Source: an uncultured Bariatricus sp. (GTDB lineage Bacteria; Bacillota; Clostridia; Lachnospirales; Lachnospiraceae). Taken from it: a DNA stretch of 64,000 nucleotides. The notes below the pieces were generated by a model. The model searched no databases and was not told where the DNA came from. It worked only from the letters and a program-made list of their open reading frames with translations. A program made the translations under genes and the position numbers. Positions 16,654-25,687 of this stretch are shown piece by piece; the first letter of the stretch is position 1; the number at the start of each line of letters is the position of its first letter. Location: NCBI GenBank assembly GCA_934320645.1, contig CAKRFP010000007.1:1-64000 (forward strand). Reading direction: 5' to 3'.

Positions 16654-18000
16654 ATGTCAAAATCTTCTGCAAAACTGATGACAGAAGGCTCCATCTGGAA
16701 GCGTATCGTTGCTTTTGCGATCCCGCTTTTCTGGGGAAACCTTTTTCAGCAGCTATATAACACCGCCGACTCTCTGATCGTTGGAAATTTTCTTGGAAGC
16801 TCTGCACTTGCCGCTGTCAGCTCTTCCGGTAATCTGATCTTTCTTATGGTCGGTTTTTTTAATGGAATCGCCATCGGATCCGGTGTCATCGTTGCCAAAT
16901 ATTACGGTGCCAGAGACATTCCGAATCTGCAGAAATCCATCCATACAACCGTTGGCTTCGGACTGATCTGCGGCGTGATCCTTACCATTGTCGGTATCAT
17001 TACCGCACCACAGATCCTGGTGCTTATGGGAACACCGGAGGCGGTACTTCCAAACTCGATTACTTATTTCCGGATCTACTTTACCGGCTCACTTGCCTTC
17101 GTCATGTACAACTTCTTTGTCGGCATTCTGCAGTCCGTCGGTGACAGTACCCATCCTCTGATCTACTTAATCGTTTCTTCGGTAACGAATATCATTCTTG
17201 ACCTTGTACTGATCGCAGGTCTTGGATTTGGTGTAGGTGCTGCCGCTTTTGCAACTGTCATTTCACAGTTTTTAAGTGCTATTCTCTGTATGGTACAGCT
17301 GCTTCGCAGTCCGGAGGAGTTTCGGCTTCATCTGAACCGGATCAATCTGGATTCCTATATGCTCCGCCAGATCATTTCTTATGGTCTGCCAGCAGGACTC
17401 CAGAACTCGATCATTTCCCTGGCAAATGTATTCGTCCAGGCAAATATCAACCAGTTTGGGGAAATGGCGGTTGCCGGATGTGGTTCTTATATGAAAATCC
17501 AGGGATTTGGATTCCTTCCGATCACCTGTTTTGCACTGGCACTTACTACTTTTATCAGTCAGAATCTGGGCGCAAAAGAATATGACCGTGCTAAAAAGGG
17601 CGCTGTATTCGGTGTGATCTGTTCCCTTACGATCTCTGAGCTGATCGGTATCTGCGTGCATTTTACCGCTCCACAGCTTCTGTCTACTTTCAGTTCCACC
17701 GCAGAGGTTATCCACTACGGGACCATGCAGGCACACACGGACACCTTTTTCTACTTCCTGCTTGCTTTTTCACACTGTATGGCAGGAATCATGCGCGGAG
17801 CCGGTAAATCCACAGTCCCGATGTATGTCATGCTGGTATGCTGGTGTCTGATTCGCGTTACCTATATTGTAATTATTTTAAAATTCATCCCGTCCATTCA
17901 GATGATCTTCTGGGCTTACCCGATAACCTGGGCGCTCAGTTCCATTGCTTTTCTGATTTATTTCCTAAAGTCAGACTGGATACACGGACTGGAAAGATAA
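16654..18000 (+). CDS. MATE-family efflux transporter
   Basis: A 448-residue membrane protein with 12 predicted helices in two related halves (first MatE unit about 15-175, second about 240-400). It begins GSIWKRIVAFAIPLFWGNLFQ and has the family motif LYNTADSLIVGNFLGSSALAA. These exporters use proton or sodium gradients to expel cationic drugs or metabolites. The specific cargo is unknown. It is a monocistronic unit with its own promoter and a downstream terminator. Confidence 0.92.
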   Translation: MSKSSAKLMTEGSIWKRIVAFAIPLFWGNLFQQLYNTADSLIVGNFLGSSALAAVSSSGNLIFLMVGFFNGIAIGSGVIVAKYYGARDIPNLQKSIHTTVGFGLICGVILTIVGIITAPQILVLMGTPEAVLPNSITYFRIYFTGSLAFVMYNFFVGILQSVGDSTHPLIYLIVSSVTNIILDLVLIAGLGFGVGAAAFATVISQFLSAILCMVQLLRSPEEFRLHLNRINLDSYMLRQIISYGLPAGLQNSIISLANVFVQANINQFGEMAVAGCGSYMKIQGFGFLPITCFALALTTFISQNLGAKEYDRAKKGAVFGVICSLTISELIGICVHFTAPQLLSTFSSTAEVIHYGTMQAHTDTFFYFLLAFSHCMAGIMRGAGKSTVPMYVMLVCWCLIRVTYIVIILKFIPSIQMIFWAYPITWALSSIAFLIYFLKSDWIHGLER

Positions 18001-18036
18001 ATTCCACAAATCTGCACTTTACTCATCGTATACGCA

Positions 18037-18088
18037 AAAACCATTACAGAATCTGATGTAACCACATCTCTCCTGCAATGGTTTTCTT
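18037..18088. terminator. Bidirectional terminator between convergent genes
   Basis: Arms AAAACCATTACAG (18037-18049) and CTGCAATGGTTTT (18073-18085) with one mismatch, T runs on both sides, and an inner GATGT/ACATC stem. It separates the MATE and Uma2 genes. Confidence 0.8.
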
Positions 18089-18925
18089 TTATCCTAACCC
18101 ACATACATTCTCCATGTATTCCTGGATATCGCGCATATTGACCTTACACTCACCGCCAAAGATCGTAACTGGTATCTTCGCATCAAATCCGTAAATGGAT
18201 GGGAATTCCATATTCTTCAGATCGTATACCAGTACGTTCTGCTTATCCGGATCGATCAACCAGTATTCTCTGACACCTGCCTGTGCGTACTTGGCAAGCT
18301 TGACCACCATATCTTTTCGCCTGGTCGTCTTTGATAAAATCTCTGCTACAAAATCCGGCGCACCGAATATCCCGGATTTCCTAATCTTCTCCCTGTCACA
18401 GACAACAAGTACATCCGGCTGTACCATCGTCCGGTCATCACAGTCCAGCTGTACGTCCACCGGCGCAATGCATGGCACACAGGACGCTTTTTTCTTTCTC
18501 AAAAAAACGTTCAGCTGTACGAAAATCTGCCCGGCAATCAACTGATGAATGACACTCGGTGAAGCCATATCATAAAACACACCATCAATCAGTTCTGCTC
18601 TTTTTTCCTCTGGAAGTGAAAAATAGTCCTCAATCGTATATTCCCCCTGACCTTTCATCCCTCCGGTATGATATGTCGCCGCTGGTTCATGTACCATCAT
18701 CACATTCTGCTTTCCTGGAACATAAGCTCCGGTACTCAAATCTTCCTTTTGCTCTGCCTCTACAAAGACTTTCTCAAGTGACTGTAAAGTCTTATATCGC
18801 GGTGCTTTCGTAAATCCACCAAATATCTTCTGAACCGTTCCAAGTGGAACACCAGATAACTTTGCTAGCTTTTCACTGCTGTATCCGAGCTGTCTCTTCT
18901 TTTCTTTCATCTCATCTACCGTCAT
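18089..18925 (-). CDS. HTH-Uma2 (DUF820) restriction-fold protein
   Basis: A 278-residue two-domain protein. Residues 1-55 form an XRE-like helix-turn-helix (YSSEKLAKLSGVPLGTVQKI). Residues about 95-265 are a Uma2-family PD-(D/E)XK nuclease fold: YTIEDYFSLPEEKRAELIDG, VQPDVLVVCDRE, PDFVAEILSKTTRRKD and GVREYWLIDPDKQ, with the catalytic-type acidic residues and Lys present. Uma2 proteins are common in cyanobacteria and Firmicutes, and their biological role is unsettled. No partner gene is adjacent. The fused HTH suggests direct DNA recognition or self-regulation, which is inference. Confidence 0.82.
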   Translation of the reverse strand: MTVDEMKEKKRQLGYSSEKLAKLSGVPLGTVQKIFGGFTKAPRYKTLQSLEKVFVEAEQKEDLSTGAYVPGKQNVMMVHEPAATYHTGGMKGQGEYTIEDYFSLPEEKRAELIDGVFYDMASPSVIHQLIAGQIFVQLNVFLRKKKASCVPCIAPVDVQLDCDDRTMVQPDVLVVCDREKIRKSGIFGAPDFVAEILSKTTRRKDMVVKLAKYAQAGVREYWLIDPDKQNVLVYDLKNMEFPSIYGFDAKIPVTIFGGECKVNMRDIQEYMENVCGLG

Positions 18926-19038
18926 CCGTATTCCCCCTTCTCTGTCATCCGTTTATTTAATTATACTCTATCATATTAGTATACGTTTTTCAACCATCTA
19001 TCCATTTTATTTCCGTTATTTTTCCATTTTTATATCAA

Positions 19039-19701
19039 TTATATATCCGTTTCACCAATAATACGGAAATGTTTCCTATCCACTTCTATAAGTCCATCCC
19101 TTTGCATCTTCCCAAGCTCATTCGACATGGCGGATCGGTCTACATTCAGATAGTCTGCCAGCTGCTGCCGGTTGAACGGGATATCAAATTCTTTCTTCCC
19201 ATTTTCCATAGCCTGATAGGACAGATACGACAGCAGTCTTCCCCGGATTGATTTTGATGAAATATGGAAAATCCGTTTCGACAGACGGAGATTCTTCTCT
19301 GCGGAAAGCTTCAGCAGATTTTCAATCAGTGTATGGTGAAATACACAGGAATTGGAGCAGACTTTCAGGATCCTTCCCACATCGAGAAACAAAATCCTTG
19401 CTTCTTCTGCCGCAACGACATTGACCATCAGCTTCTGTCCCGGAATCGCGGCATAAGTTTCTGCAAAAATCTCGCCTCTGCCAGCCCGGTCCAGAATACT
19501 GTGATTCCCCCAGATATCATCATTTTCAATAAACACGCTACCGAAAAGGACCACCCCCATCGAAGTAACCTCATCTCCTGCATAATAGATGATCTCATCT
19601 TTTTTATAGTTTTTTTCTACCGGATTCAGACAGTTCAGCATCTGCCTGGCATCCTCCTTTGTGACACCATGGAAAATTGCTGCATCCTCAAATATGCTCA
19701 T
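19039..19701 (-). CDS. Crp/Fnr-family transcriptional regulator
   Basis: A 220-residue protein with an N-terminal cyclic-nucleotide-binding-like beta-roll (about 15-125) and a C-terminal Crp-type winged helix (FNRQQLADYLNVDRSAMSNEL, about 165-185). No CxxxCxxC cluster for an iron-sulfur centre is evident, so it is not a classical FNR. The effector is unknown. The start at 19701 follows GAGGAG; the ATG at 19725 precedes that site and is rejected. Confidence 0.87.
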   Translation of the reverse strand: MSIFEDAAIFHGVTKEDARQMLNCLNPVEKNYKKDEIIYYAGDEVTSMGVVLFGSVFIENDDIWGNHSILDRAGRGEIFAETYAAIPGQKLMVNVVAAEEARILFLDVGRILKVCSNSCVFHHTLIENLLKLSAEKNLRLSKRIFHISSKSIRGRLLSYLSYQAMENGKKEFDIPFNRQQLADYLNVDRSAMSNELGKMQRDGLIEVDRKHFRIIGETDI

Positions 19702-19789
19702 TTTCTGCTTCTCCTCAATTATCAATGTATTTCTGACCGCTTTTTAACCAAATCAAACAGCAAAACAAACTACGAATATCCACCTGACT

Positions 19790-20209
19790 TTATTTTCCAA
19801 GCTCATCCTGTTTCTTATCAATCACCATATAAGTAAAGGTTCCCTCTGCCAGAACCTTTCCATTCTGGTCTGCGATCTCCACATAATATACCAGAACCTT
19901 TTTTCCACATTTCAGTTCCTTTGACATTCCGACCAACTTCGTGGTTCCAATCCCTGCGCGCAGAAAATGCAAATCCGAATCCAGTGTTACCGCCGGTTTT
20001 CCATGTGCATTCGCTGCACTTCCGGCAACCACATCTGCGATCGTATAGAGACATCCACCGTGTACCGCACCGAACGGGTTCAAATGCTTTGTTGTAATTG
20101 GCATGCTTGCAAGCGCTCCATGCTCGGTCACTTCATCTAATTTCAGATCGATCAGTCTTGCAAAGTTATTTTTTTCGTTTCTTTCTCTGATATATTCTGC
20201 GTAGTCCAT
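19790..20209 (-). CDS. PaaI-family hotdog thioesterase
   Basis: A 139-residue single-domain hotdog-fold protein. The segment HLNPFGAVHGGCLYTIADVVAGSAA (about 43-67) carries the HGG and the acidic residue of the PaaI/YdiI active site. Family members hydrolyse acyl- or aryl-CoA thioesters, but the substrate here is not predictable. It is upstream of and codirectional with the Crp/Fnr gene across an 88-base gap, so they may share a transcript. Confidence 0.85.
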   Translation of the reverse strand: MDYAEYIRERNEKNNFARLIDLKLDEVTEHGALASMPITTKHLNPFGAVHGGCLYTIADVVAGSAANAHGKPAVTLDSDLHFLRAGIGTTKLVGMSKELKCGKKVLVYYVEIADQNGKVLAEGTFTYMVIDKKQDELGK

Positions 20210-20545
20210 CTTCTGTCTCCTTTTGCGATCTTGTTTTTATAGCCTTTTTCGTCTTAGTATGTGCCCGGATTGCGCCATTACTATACAATTCATACTCTTG
20301 GCACTTACACCATCTTACTATATTTTTGCAGAATCGGCAAATCTGTTCTGTTGATTTCTGCCGGATGAAATACTATTTTCCGCAGATATTCATTCAAAAA
20401 AATTTTGAAACGCAATCGTTTCCAACCTATACAAAAACCGGAGAACAGGATTTTTCAAAGTCGTACACGACCTGAACAATCCCGTTCTCCGGTTAATTTC
20501 TTATATTATTTCCTGGCATAACCTTACATTTGTCGGATTCTGAGT
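20210..20545. other. Intergenic region between paaI-like gene and queA
   Basis: A 336-base gap. The right part holds the queA terminator (20433-20494). The rest contains the upstream region of the thioesterase gene and no open frame, RNA motif or repeat that I can recognise. Confidence 0.6.
20433..20494 (-). terminator. Terminator of the pheS-pheT-queA unit
   Basis: 17-bp arms AACCGGAGAACAGGATT (20436-20452) and AATCCCGTTCTCCGGTT (20478-20494) with one mismatch, followed on the minus strand by TTTTT. Confidence 0.85.
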
Positions 20546-21571
20546 CTATTGTATAAACATCGCATCTCCAAAGCTGAAGAATCGATATTTCTCTCTGACT
20601 GCTTCCTCATATGCCGCAAGCACATGCTCTCTTCCGGCAAGTGCACTTACCAGCATGATCAGCGTTGACTCCGGTAAATGGAAGTTTGTGATCAGGCAGT
20701 CCAGTACCTTGAATTTATAGCCCGGATAGATGAAGATTTCTGTCCATCCGCTGCATTCTTTAAGCTTTCCATTTTCATCTGCTGCGGATTCTACCGTTCT
20801 GCAGCTTGTCGTTCCGACGCAGATTACCCGGTGTCCGCTCTCTTTTGCGCGGTTGATCTTCTCTGCCTCAGATGCCTCGATCCGGTAAAATTCAGAATGC
20901 ATATGATGATCCAGAATGTCGTCTGCCTTTACCGGGCGGAAGGTTCCAAGCCCGACATGAAGTGTTACATGTGCGATCTCCACTCCTTCTGCCTTAATTT
21001 CTTCCAGAAGCTCCGGTGTAAAATGAAGTCCTGCCGTCGGAGCAGCCGCAGATCCGGAATGTTTTGCATACACAGTCTGGTAACGGTTCTTGTCCTCCAG
21101 CTGATGGGTAATATAAGGCGGAAGCGGCATCTGTCCAAGCTGGTCCAGGATCTCTTCAAAGATTCCTTCGTATTCGAAATGGATCAGACGGTTTCCTTCC
21201 TCTACGACCTCCAGAACTTCTCCTTTCAGAAGACCGTCCCCGAAGCTGACTCTTGCTCCGGGTTTCATCTTCTTTCCTGGTTTTACAAGTGTTTCCCAGA
21301 CATCATTTTCTTTTCGTTTTAAAAGAAGAACTTCGACTTTTCCGCCGGTTCCTTCTTTTTCACCGATCAGTCTCGCCGGGATGACCTTGGTATCATTGAT
21401 CACAAGGCAGTCTCCCGGTTTGAGGTAATCTTTGATCTCACGGAAAATATGATGACTGGTCGCACCGGTTTTTTTATCAAGAATGAGCAGTCTGGAACTG
21501 GATCTGTCTTCAAGCGGATCCTGCGCGATCAGCTCTTCCGGTAAATCAAAATAAAAATCCTGTCGTTTCAT
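20546..21571 (-). CDS. queA: S-adenosylmethionine:tRNA ribosyltransferase-isomerase
   Basis: Transfers and isomerises the ribosyl moiety of SAM onto 7-aminomethyl-7-deazaguanine in tRNA, the penultimate step of queuosine synthesis. At 341 residues it is full length. It starts FDLPEELIAQDPLEDRSSSR, and carries the family motifs TKVIPARLIG, HSGSAAAPTAGLHFT (about 170-184), HVTLHVGLGTFRPVK and NFHLPESTLIMLVSA. It starts 18 bases after pheT, so cotranscription from the pheS T-box leader is likely; other queuosine genes are not in the window. Confidence 0.96.
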   Translation of the reverse strand: MKRQDFYFDLPEELIAQDPLEDRSSSRLLILDKKTGATSHHIFREIKDYLKPGDCLVINDTKVIPARLIGEKEGTGGKVEVLLLKRKENDVWETLVKPGKKMKPGARVSFGDGLLKGEVLEVVEEGNRLIHFEYEGIFEEILDQLGQMPLPPYITHQLEDKNRYQTVYAKHSGSAAAPTAGLHFTPELLEEIKAEGVEIAHVTLHVGLGTFRPVKADDILDHHMHSEFYRIEASEAEKINRAKESGHRVICVGTTSCRTVESAADENGKLKECSGWTEIFIYPGYKFKVLDCLITNFHLPESTLIMLVSALAGREHVLAAYEEAVREKYRFFSFGDAMFIQ

Positions 21572-21589
21572 TCTTTTGACCTCTTTTCG

Positions 21590-24010
21590 CTACTTACGAA
21601 GCTCGATACCCATTTCTTCCAGTGCCTTTAAGATCCGGTTCATAGCTGCTGAAACATCAGCTTCTTCCAGAGTCTTATCTTTTGCACGGAATGTGATAGA
21701 GTAAGCAACAGACTTAAATCCGGCTTTGATCTGAGCGCCTTCATAGATATCAAACAGTTTGTAACTTTCCAGATAAGCACCGCCCTTGTTTTCGATCACT
21801 TCTTCAACCTGTCCTACCAGGATGGATTTTGGCATTACCATACTGATATCACGGCTGACTGCCGGGTATTTTGCGATTCCTTCGTATTTTCTGTCAAATG
21901 TTGCAAGCTCTGTGATCTGTGGCATATCGATGACTGCAATGTATGCTCTTTCTCCGATTCCATAGATATCTGCAACTTCCGGATGAACTTCACCCATGTA
22001 TCCGACAACTTTTCCATCATAAATGATATTTGCCTGACGTCCCGGATGAAGGAAGTTCTTTCCTGCATTTGGATCATAAGTTTCTTTCTTATGAAGTCCG
22101 ACTTTTTCAAAGAACTCTTCTACAACACCCTTCATGCTGAAGAAGTCTCCGTCTCCGTACATTCCAAGTGTAAACTGCATTCTTTCGTCCGGCAGTTCTG
22201 TCAGTGGAAGTGCCTTTGGAAGGTAAATATTTCCAAGCTCGTACAGACGGACATTTTTATTTCTTCTGTTGTAGTTTGTTGCAAGAGAAGTCAGCATACC
22301 ATTCAGGGATGTTGTACGCATAACGCTGTAATCTTCTCCGAGCGGGTTCATGATCTGGATTGCCTGACGCATCGGATCATCCTTGTCGAGAAGGAGCTTG
22401 TCAAATACCTTCGGGCTTTCAAATGAGTAAGTCATTCCCTGGCTGAATCCACAGAATTCTGCAATATTTCTTGCCACTTCTTCCACACGGAGCTTGAAAG
22501 AGAGTTTACCGGTTGTAGCTTCTCCTGTAGGCAGTGTAGTCGGGATATTGTCATATCCATAGAATCTTGCTACTTCTTCTGCAAGATCGGCGATACGGAA
22601 TAAGTCATGACGGAAAGTCGGTGCGATGACTTCTTTTGCTTCTGCATCATATTCCAGATCGATCTTTTCAAAATACTTGATCATATCTTCTTCCGGGATG
22701 TCTGTTCCGAGAAGTGCATTGATCTTGTCGGCATCAAATGGTACACGTACAGGCTCTTTTTTCTTGCTGTATACATCAACCATTCCTCCGACAACTTCAC
22801 CGGCTCCCATTTCTTCGATCAGCTGGCAGGCACGGTTGATTGCATCCTCTGCATTATTCGGATCCAGTCCCTTTTCAAATTTACCGGATGCATCGGTACG
22901 AAGTCCGACTTTCTTGCTGGATTTACGGATGTTGGTTCCGTCAAAGCATGCTGCTTCAAATAACATGGTCTGTACATTGTCTGTGATCATAGAGTTTTCT
23001 CCACCCATGATTCCGGCAATACCTACCGCTTTTTCTCCGTCACAGATCATCAGAACAGAATCATCCATTTCTCTTTCCTGACCATCCAGTGTTACGAATT
23101 TTTCGCCTTTTTCAGCATTGCGGACGATGATCTGATGGCCTGCAATAGTATCCAGATCGTAAGCATGCATTGGCTGTCCATATTCTTCCATCACATAGTT
23201 TGTGATATCAACCAGGTTATTGATCGGACGGATTCCTACAGAAGAAAGTCTTCTCTGCATCCATTTCGGTGAAGGTCCGATTTTGATATTTTTAACGACT
23301 CTTGCGCAGTAACGTGGGCAAAGGTCTGTGTTTTCTACTTTTACTTTGATGTAATCATTGACATCTTCGTCATTTCCGGTTGGTGTTACAACCGGTGGCT
23401 TGAATTCTTTGCGGAATGTAGCTGCAACTTCTCTTGCGATGCCAACCACGCTGAAGCAGTCTACACGGTTGGAAGTGATCTCGTATTCAAATACGACATC
23501 ATCCAGTCCGAGTTCTTTGATTGCACTTTCTCCGACAACCGCGTCATCATCAAAAATGTAGATTCCATATTCCGGTGCTTCCGGATACATGTTTCTGTCT
23601 GAACCAAGTTCTTCAATGGAACACATCATTCCGTAGCTGTCGACTCCACGGAGTTTTCCTTTTTTGATCTTGATTCCGCCTTCTACTCTCTGTCCAGGCT
23701 CATGTCCGCCTGCGACACGTCCACCATCCAGAACAACCGGTACTTTGTCTCCTTCTTTTACATTCGGAGCACCTGTAACAATCTGTACGGTCTCTGTTCC
23801 TACATTTACCTGGCAGATGATCAGTTTATCTGCATCCGGATGTTTCTCAATCTTTTCAATCTGTCCGACCACGATCTTATCCAGATCAGCATCCAGCTTT
23901 GTAAAGCCTTCTACTTTTGTTCCGGAAAGAGTCATTGCATCTGTATATTCCTGCGCTGTTACGTCAAGATCCGGAACATACGCTTTAATCCATGATAATG
24001 AAGTATCCAT
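21590..24010 (-). CDS. pheT: Phenylalanyl-tRNA synthetase beta subunit
   Basis: 806-residue beta chain of the alpha2-beta2 enzyme that charges tRNA-Phe. Domains in order: start MDTSLSWIKAYVPD, EMAP/Csa tRNA-binding domain (about 40-150), B3/B4 editing domain (about 210-385), B5 domain (about 405-475), the inactive synthetase core (about 490-690) and a C-terminal ferredoxin-like anticodon-binding domain from about 710 (FDRKYEGIAKYPAVSRDISM). The ATG at 24010 follows AGAAGGAGATATAAA; the longer frame up to 24067 runs into repeat sequence and is rejected. It is separated from pheS by 222 bases of repeats, unlike the usual tight pheST pair. Confidence 0.97.
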   Translation of the reverse strand: MDTSLSWIKAYVPDLDVTAQEYTDAMTLSGTKVEGFTKLDADLDKIVVGQIEKIEKHPDADKLIICQVNVGTETVQIVTGAPNVKEGDKVPVVLDGGRVAGGHEPGQRVEGGIKIKKGKLRGVDSYGMMCSIEELGSDRNMYPEAPEYGIYIFDDDAVVGESAIKELGLDDVVFEYEITSNRVDCFSVVGIAREVAATFRKEFKPPVVTPTGNDEDVNDYIKVKVENTDLCPRYCARVVKNIKIGPSPKWMQRRLSSVGIRPINNLVDITNYVMEEYGQPMHAYDLDTIAGHQIIVRNAEKGEKFVTLDGQEREMDDSVLMICDGEKAVGIAGIMGGENSMITDNVQTMLFEAACFDGTNIRKSSKKVGLRTDASGKFEKGLDPNNAEDAINRACQLIEEMGAGEVVGGMVDVYSKKKEPVRVPFDADKINALLGTDIPEEDMIKYFEKIDLEYDAEAKEVIAPTFRHDLFRIADLAEEVARFYGYDNIPTTLPTGEATTGKLSFKLRVEEVARNIAEFCGFSQGMTYSFESPKVFDKLLLDKDDPMRQAIQIMNPLGEDYSVMRTTSLNGMLTSLATNYNRRNKNVRLYELGNIYLPKALPLTELPDERMQFTLGMYGDGDFFSMKGVVEEFFEKVGLHKKETYDPNAGKNFLHPGRQANIIYDGKVVGYMGEVHPEVADIYGIGERAYIAVIDMPQITELATFDRKYEGIAKYPAVSRDISMVMPKSILVGQVEEVIENKGGAYLESYKLFDIYEGAQIKAGFKSVAYSITFRAKDKTLEEADVSAAMNRILKALEEMGIELRK

Positions 24011-24046
24011 TTTATATCTCCTTCTGATTTGCTTTATATTTATACA

Positions 24047-24218
24047 TTTGTCATGCCGTTCGCACACGGAAGTAAATACTTGCTTCGCTCGTGCTTCCTT
24101 TTTATTTAGACTCCAAAATCCAGCATCTTCGATGCTGCCGCAGCTCTCCGCGCTGCTCTCTGATTTTGTCGTGCCGTTCGCACAAGGAAGTAAATACTCG
24201 CTTCGCTCGTGCTTCCTT
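24047..24218. repeat. Direct repeat pair with internal palindrome in the pheS-pheT gap
   Basis: Two 54-base copies (24047-24100 and 24165-24218) differ at three positions. Each has a GGAAG/CTTCC pair around GAGCGAAGC-type sequence. Between them lie the perfect hairpin CAGCATC-TTC-GATGCTG (24121-24137) and the inverted pair CAAAATC (24114-24120) / GATTTTG (24162-24168). No coding function is evident. It looks like a small repetitive extragenic unit. Confidence 0.75.
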
Positions 24219-24232
24219 CCTTTGTGTGCTCA

Positions 24233-25252
24233 CTAGAACTGTTTCAGGAAACGAATATCGTTCTCGTAGAGGAGGCGCATGTCGTCGATCTCGTATTTGA
24301 GAAGGGCGATCCTTTCAAGTCCTACTCCGAATGCGAATCCTGTGTATTCTTCCGGATCAATTCCGCACATTTCGAGTACGTGTGGGTGAACCATACCACA
24401 GCCAAGGATTTCAATCCAGCCTGATCCCTTACAGAAACGGCAGCCTTTTCCACCGCACTTAAAGCAGGATACGTCTACTTCTGCACTTGGCTCTGTGAAT
24501 GGGAAGTGATGCGGACGGAATTTTGTCTTGGTATCCGGTCCGAAAAGTTCTTTTGCGAATACTTCCAGAGTTCCTTTTAAGTCAGCAAAGGAAATATTTT
24601 TGTCGATTACAAGTCCTTCGATCTGGTGGAAAGATGGTGAATGGGTTGCATCTACTTCGTCGGAACGGAATACACGACCAGGTGCGATCATACGGATCGG
24701 GAGCTTGCCCTGTTCCATCACACGTGCCTGAACCGGTGATGTCTGGGTACGAAGCACGATGTCTTTGTTGATATAGAAAGTATCCTGTTCATCTTTTGCC
24801 GGATGATCTGCAGGAATGTTCAGTTTTTCAAAGTTGTAAAGGTCATATTCTACTTCCGGTCCTTCCACAACTTCATATCCCATACCGATGAAGATACGCT
24901 CTACTTCTTCCAGAGCGATTGTGTTCGGATGACGGTGACCTACCATATTTTTCTTAGAAGGAAGTGTTACGTCGATCACTTCCTGTTTTAATTTTTCTTC
25001 ACGGATTGCTGCATCCATTTTCTTCTTTGTCTCATCGAGAAGTTCTTCGATGGCAGCTCTTGTCTCATTGACAAGCTGTCCTACTTTCGGACGTTCTTCC
25101 GGAGCTACATCTTTCATTCCTTTTAATACGGCTGTCAGTTCTCCTTTTTTACCAAGGAATTTGACACGTACATCATTTAATTTCTCCGGTACATCAGAAG
25201 CCTGGATCTGCTTAATGGCTTCCTGTTTGATGCTCTCAAGTCTTTCTTTCAT
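24233..25252 (-). CDS. pheS: Phenylalanyl-tRNA synthetase alpha subunit
   Basis: 339-residue catalytic alpha chain. The N-terminal coiled coil (about 1-85) is followed by the class II core: motif 1 region MVGHRHPN..., motif 2 around MIAPGRVFRSDEVDATHSPSFHQ (read in two parts, about 195-217) and motif 3 GFAFGVGLERIALLKYEIDD near the C terminus. A cysteine cluster CFKCGGKGCRFC sits at about 264-275. The ATG at 25252 follows AAGGAGG; the ATG at 25282 is upstream of that site. Expression is controlled by the T-box leader immediately upstream. Confidence 0.97.
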   Translation of the reverse strand: MKERLESIKQEAIKQIQASDVPEKLNDVRVKFLGKKGELTAVLKGMKDVAPEERPKVGQLVNETRAAIEELLDETKKKMDAAIREEKLKQEVIDVTLPSKKNMVGHRHPNTIALEEVERIFIGMGYEVVEGPEVEYDLYNFEKLNIPADHPAKDEQDTFYINKDIVLRTQTSPVQARVMEQGKLPIRMIAPGRVFRSDEVDATHSPSFHQIEGLVIDKNISFADLKGTLEVFAKELFGPDTKTKFRPHHFPFTEPSAEVDVSCFKCGGKGCRFCKGSGWIEILGCGMVHPHVLEMCGIDPEEYTGFAFGVGLERIALLKYEIDDMRLLYENDIRFLKQF

Positions 25253-25292
25253 GATATCCTCCTTAAAACTTGTTTTGACCATTCATTTGCAA

Positions 25293-25547
25293 TAAAAAAA
25301 TCCCGTCCACCAAAAGGGACGAGATCAATCGCGGTACCACCCTGTTTCCTGCTATCTGTAATAACAGGCACTCGGACTGCGTAACGTGCAGAAACGTCGT
25401 TTTCTACTCTATTTTCAAAAACGCAGCTCACGTGGGAAATTCGATTCCTGTCTGAACCGTGGAGAACTTACAGCCGGGGATTCTCCTTCTCTGTCGGAAA
25501 ACAGTACACTACTTACACGGTCATTGCTTTTCTAATATGTCATATAC
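25293..25547 (-). promoter_or_regulatory. T-box leader of pheS-pheT
   Basis: Classical T-box antitermination leader. The T-box core AGGGTGGTACCGCG is read on the minus strand at 25330-25343. The terminator (TCTCGTCC / GGACGGGA, 25301-25324) is followed by seven T (25294-25300). Upstream is a long structured region of Stem I type. A TTC at 25436-25438 is a plausible phenylalanine specifier codon, but I could not verify its place in the specifier loop. Uncharged tRNA-Phe should favour read-through into pheS. Confidence 0.93.
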
Positions 25548-25553
25548 CTAATT

Positions 25554-25581
25554 ATTGTAACATATGATTTTTTTATGTCAA
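25554..25581 (-). promoter_or_regulatory. Promoter of the pheST T-box transcript
   Basis: TTGACA (25576-25581), 16-base spacer, TACAAT (25554-25559) on the minus strand; start predicted near 25547. The rest of the gap to the next gene (25582-25687) shows only a short direct repeat, GGATAAAGTC, twice. Confidence 0.75.
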
Positions 25582-25687
25582 GCGGTTTTCTCGGATAAAG
25601 TCAGGATAAAGTCGCAACTCCATCTTGCGAAACCATATTTTAAAGTCCGGATATCGCCTTTTCAGGCCATAACCAGACTTTACAGTA

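Noticed and set aside
11602..20320. Similar GGATTGCG and TTGGCACTYACA strings near 11602-11670 and 20267-20312
   Set aside because: The matches are short, differently spaced and without conserved structure, so I do not call a repeat family.
24011..24067. N-terminal extension of pheT
   Set aside because: The extra codons run into the repeat unit, and the ATG at 24010 has an ideal ribosome-binding site and the family-typical start.
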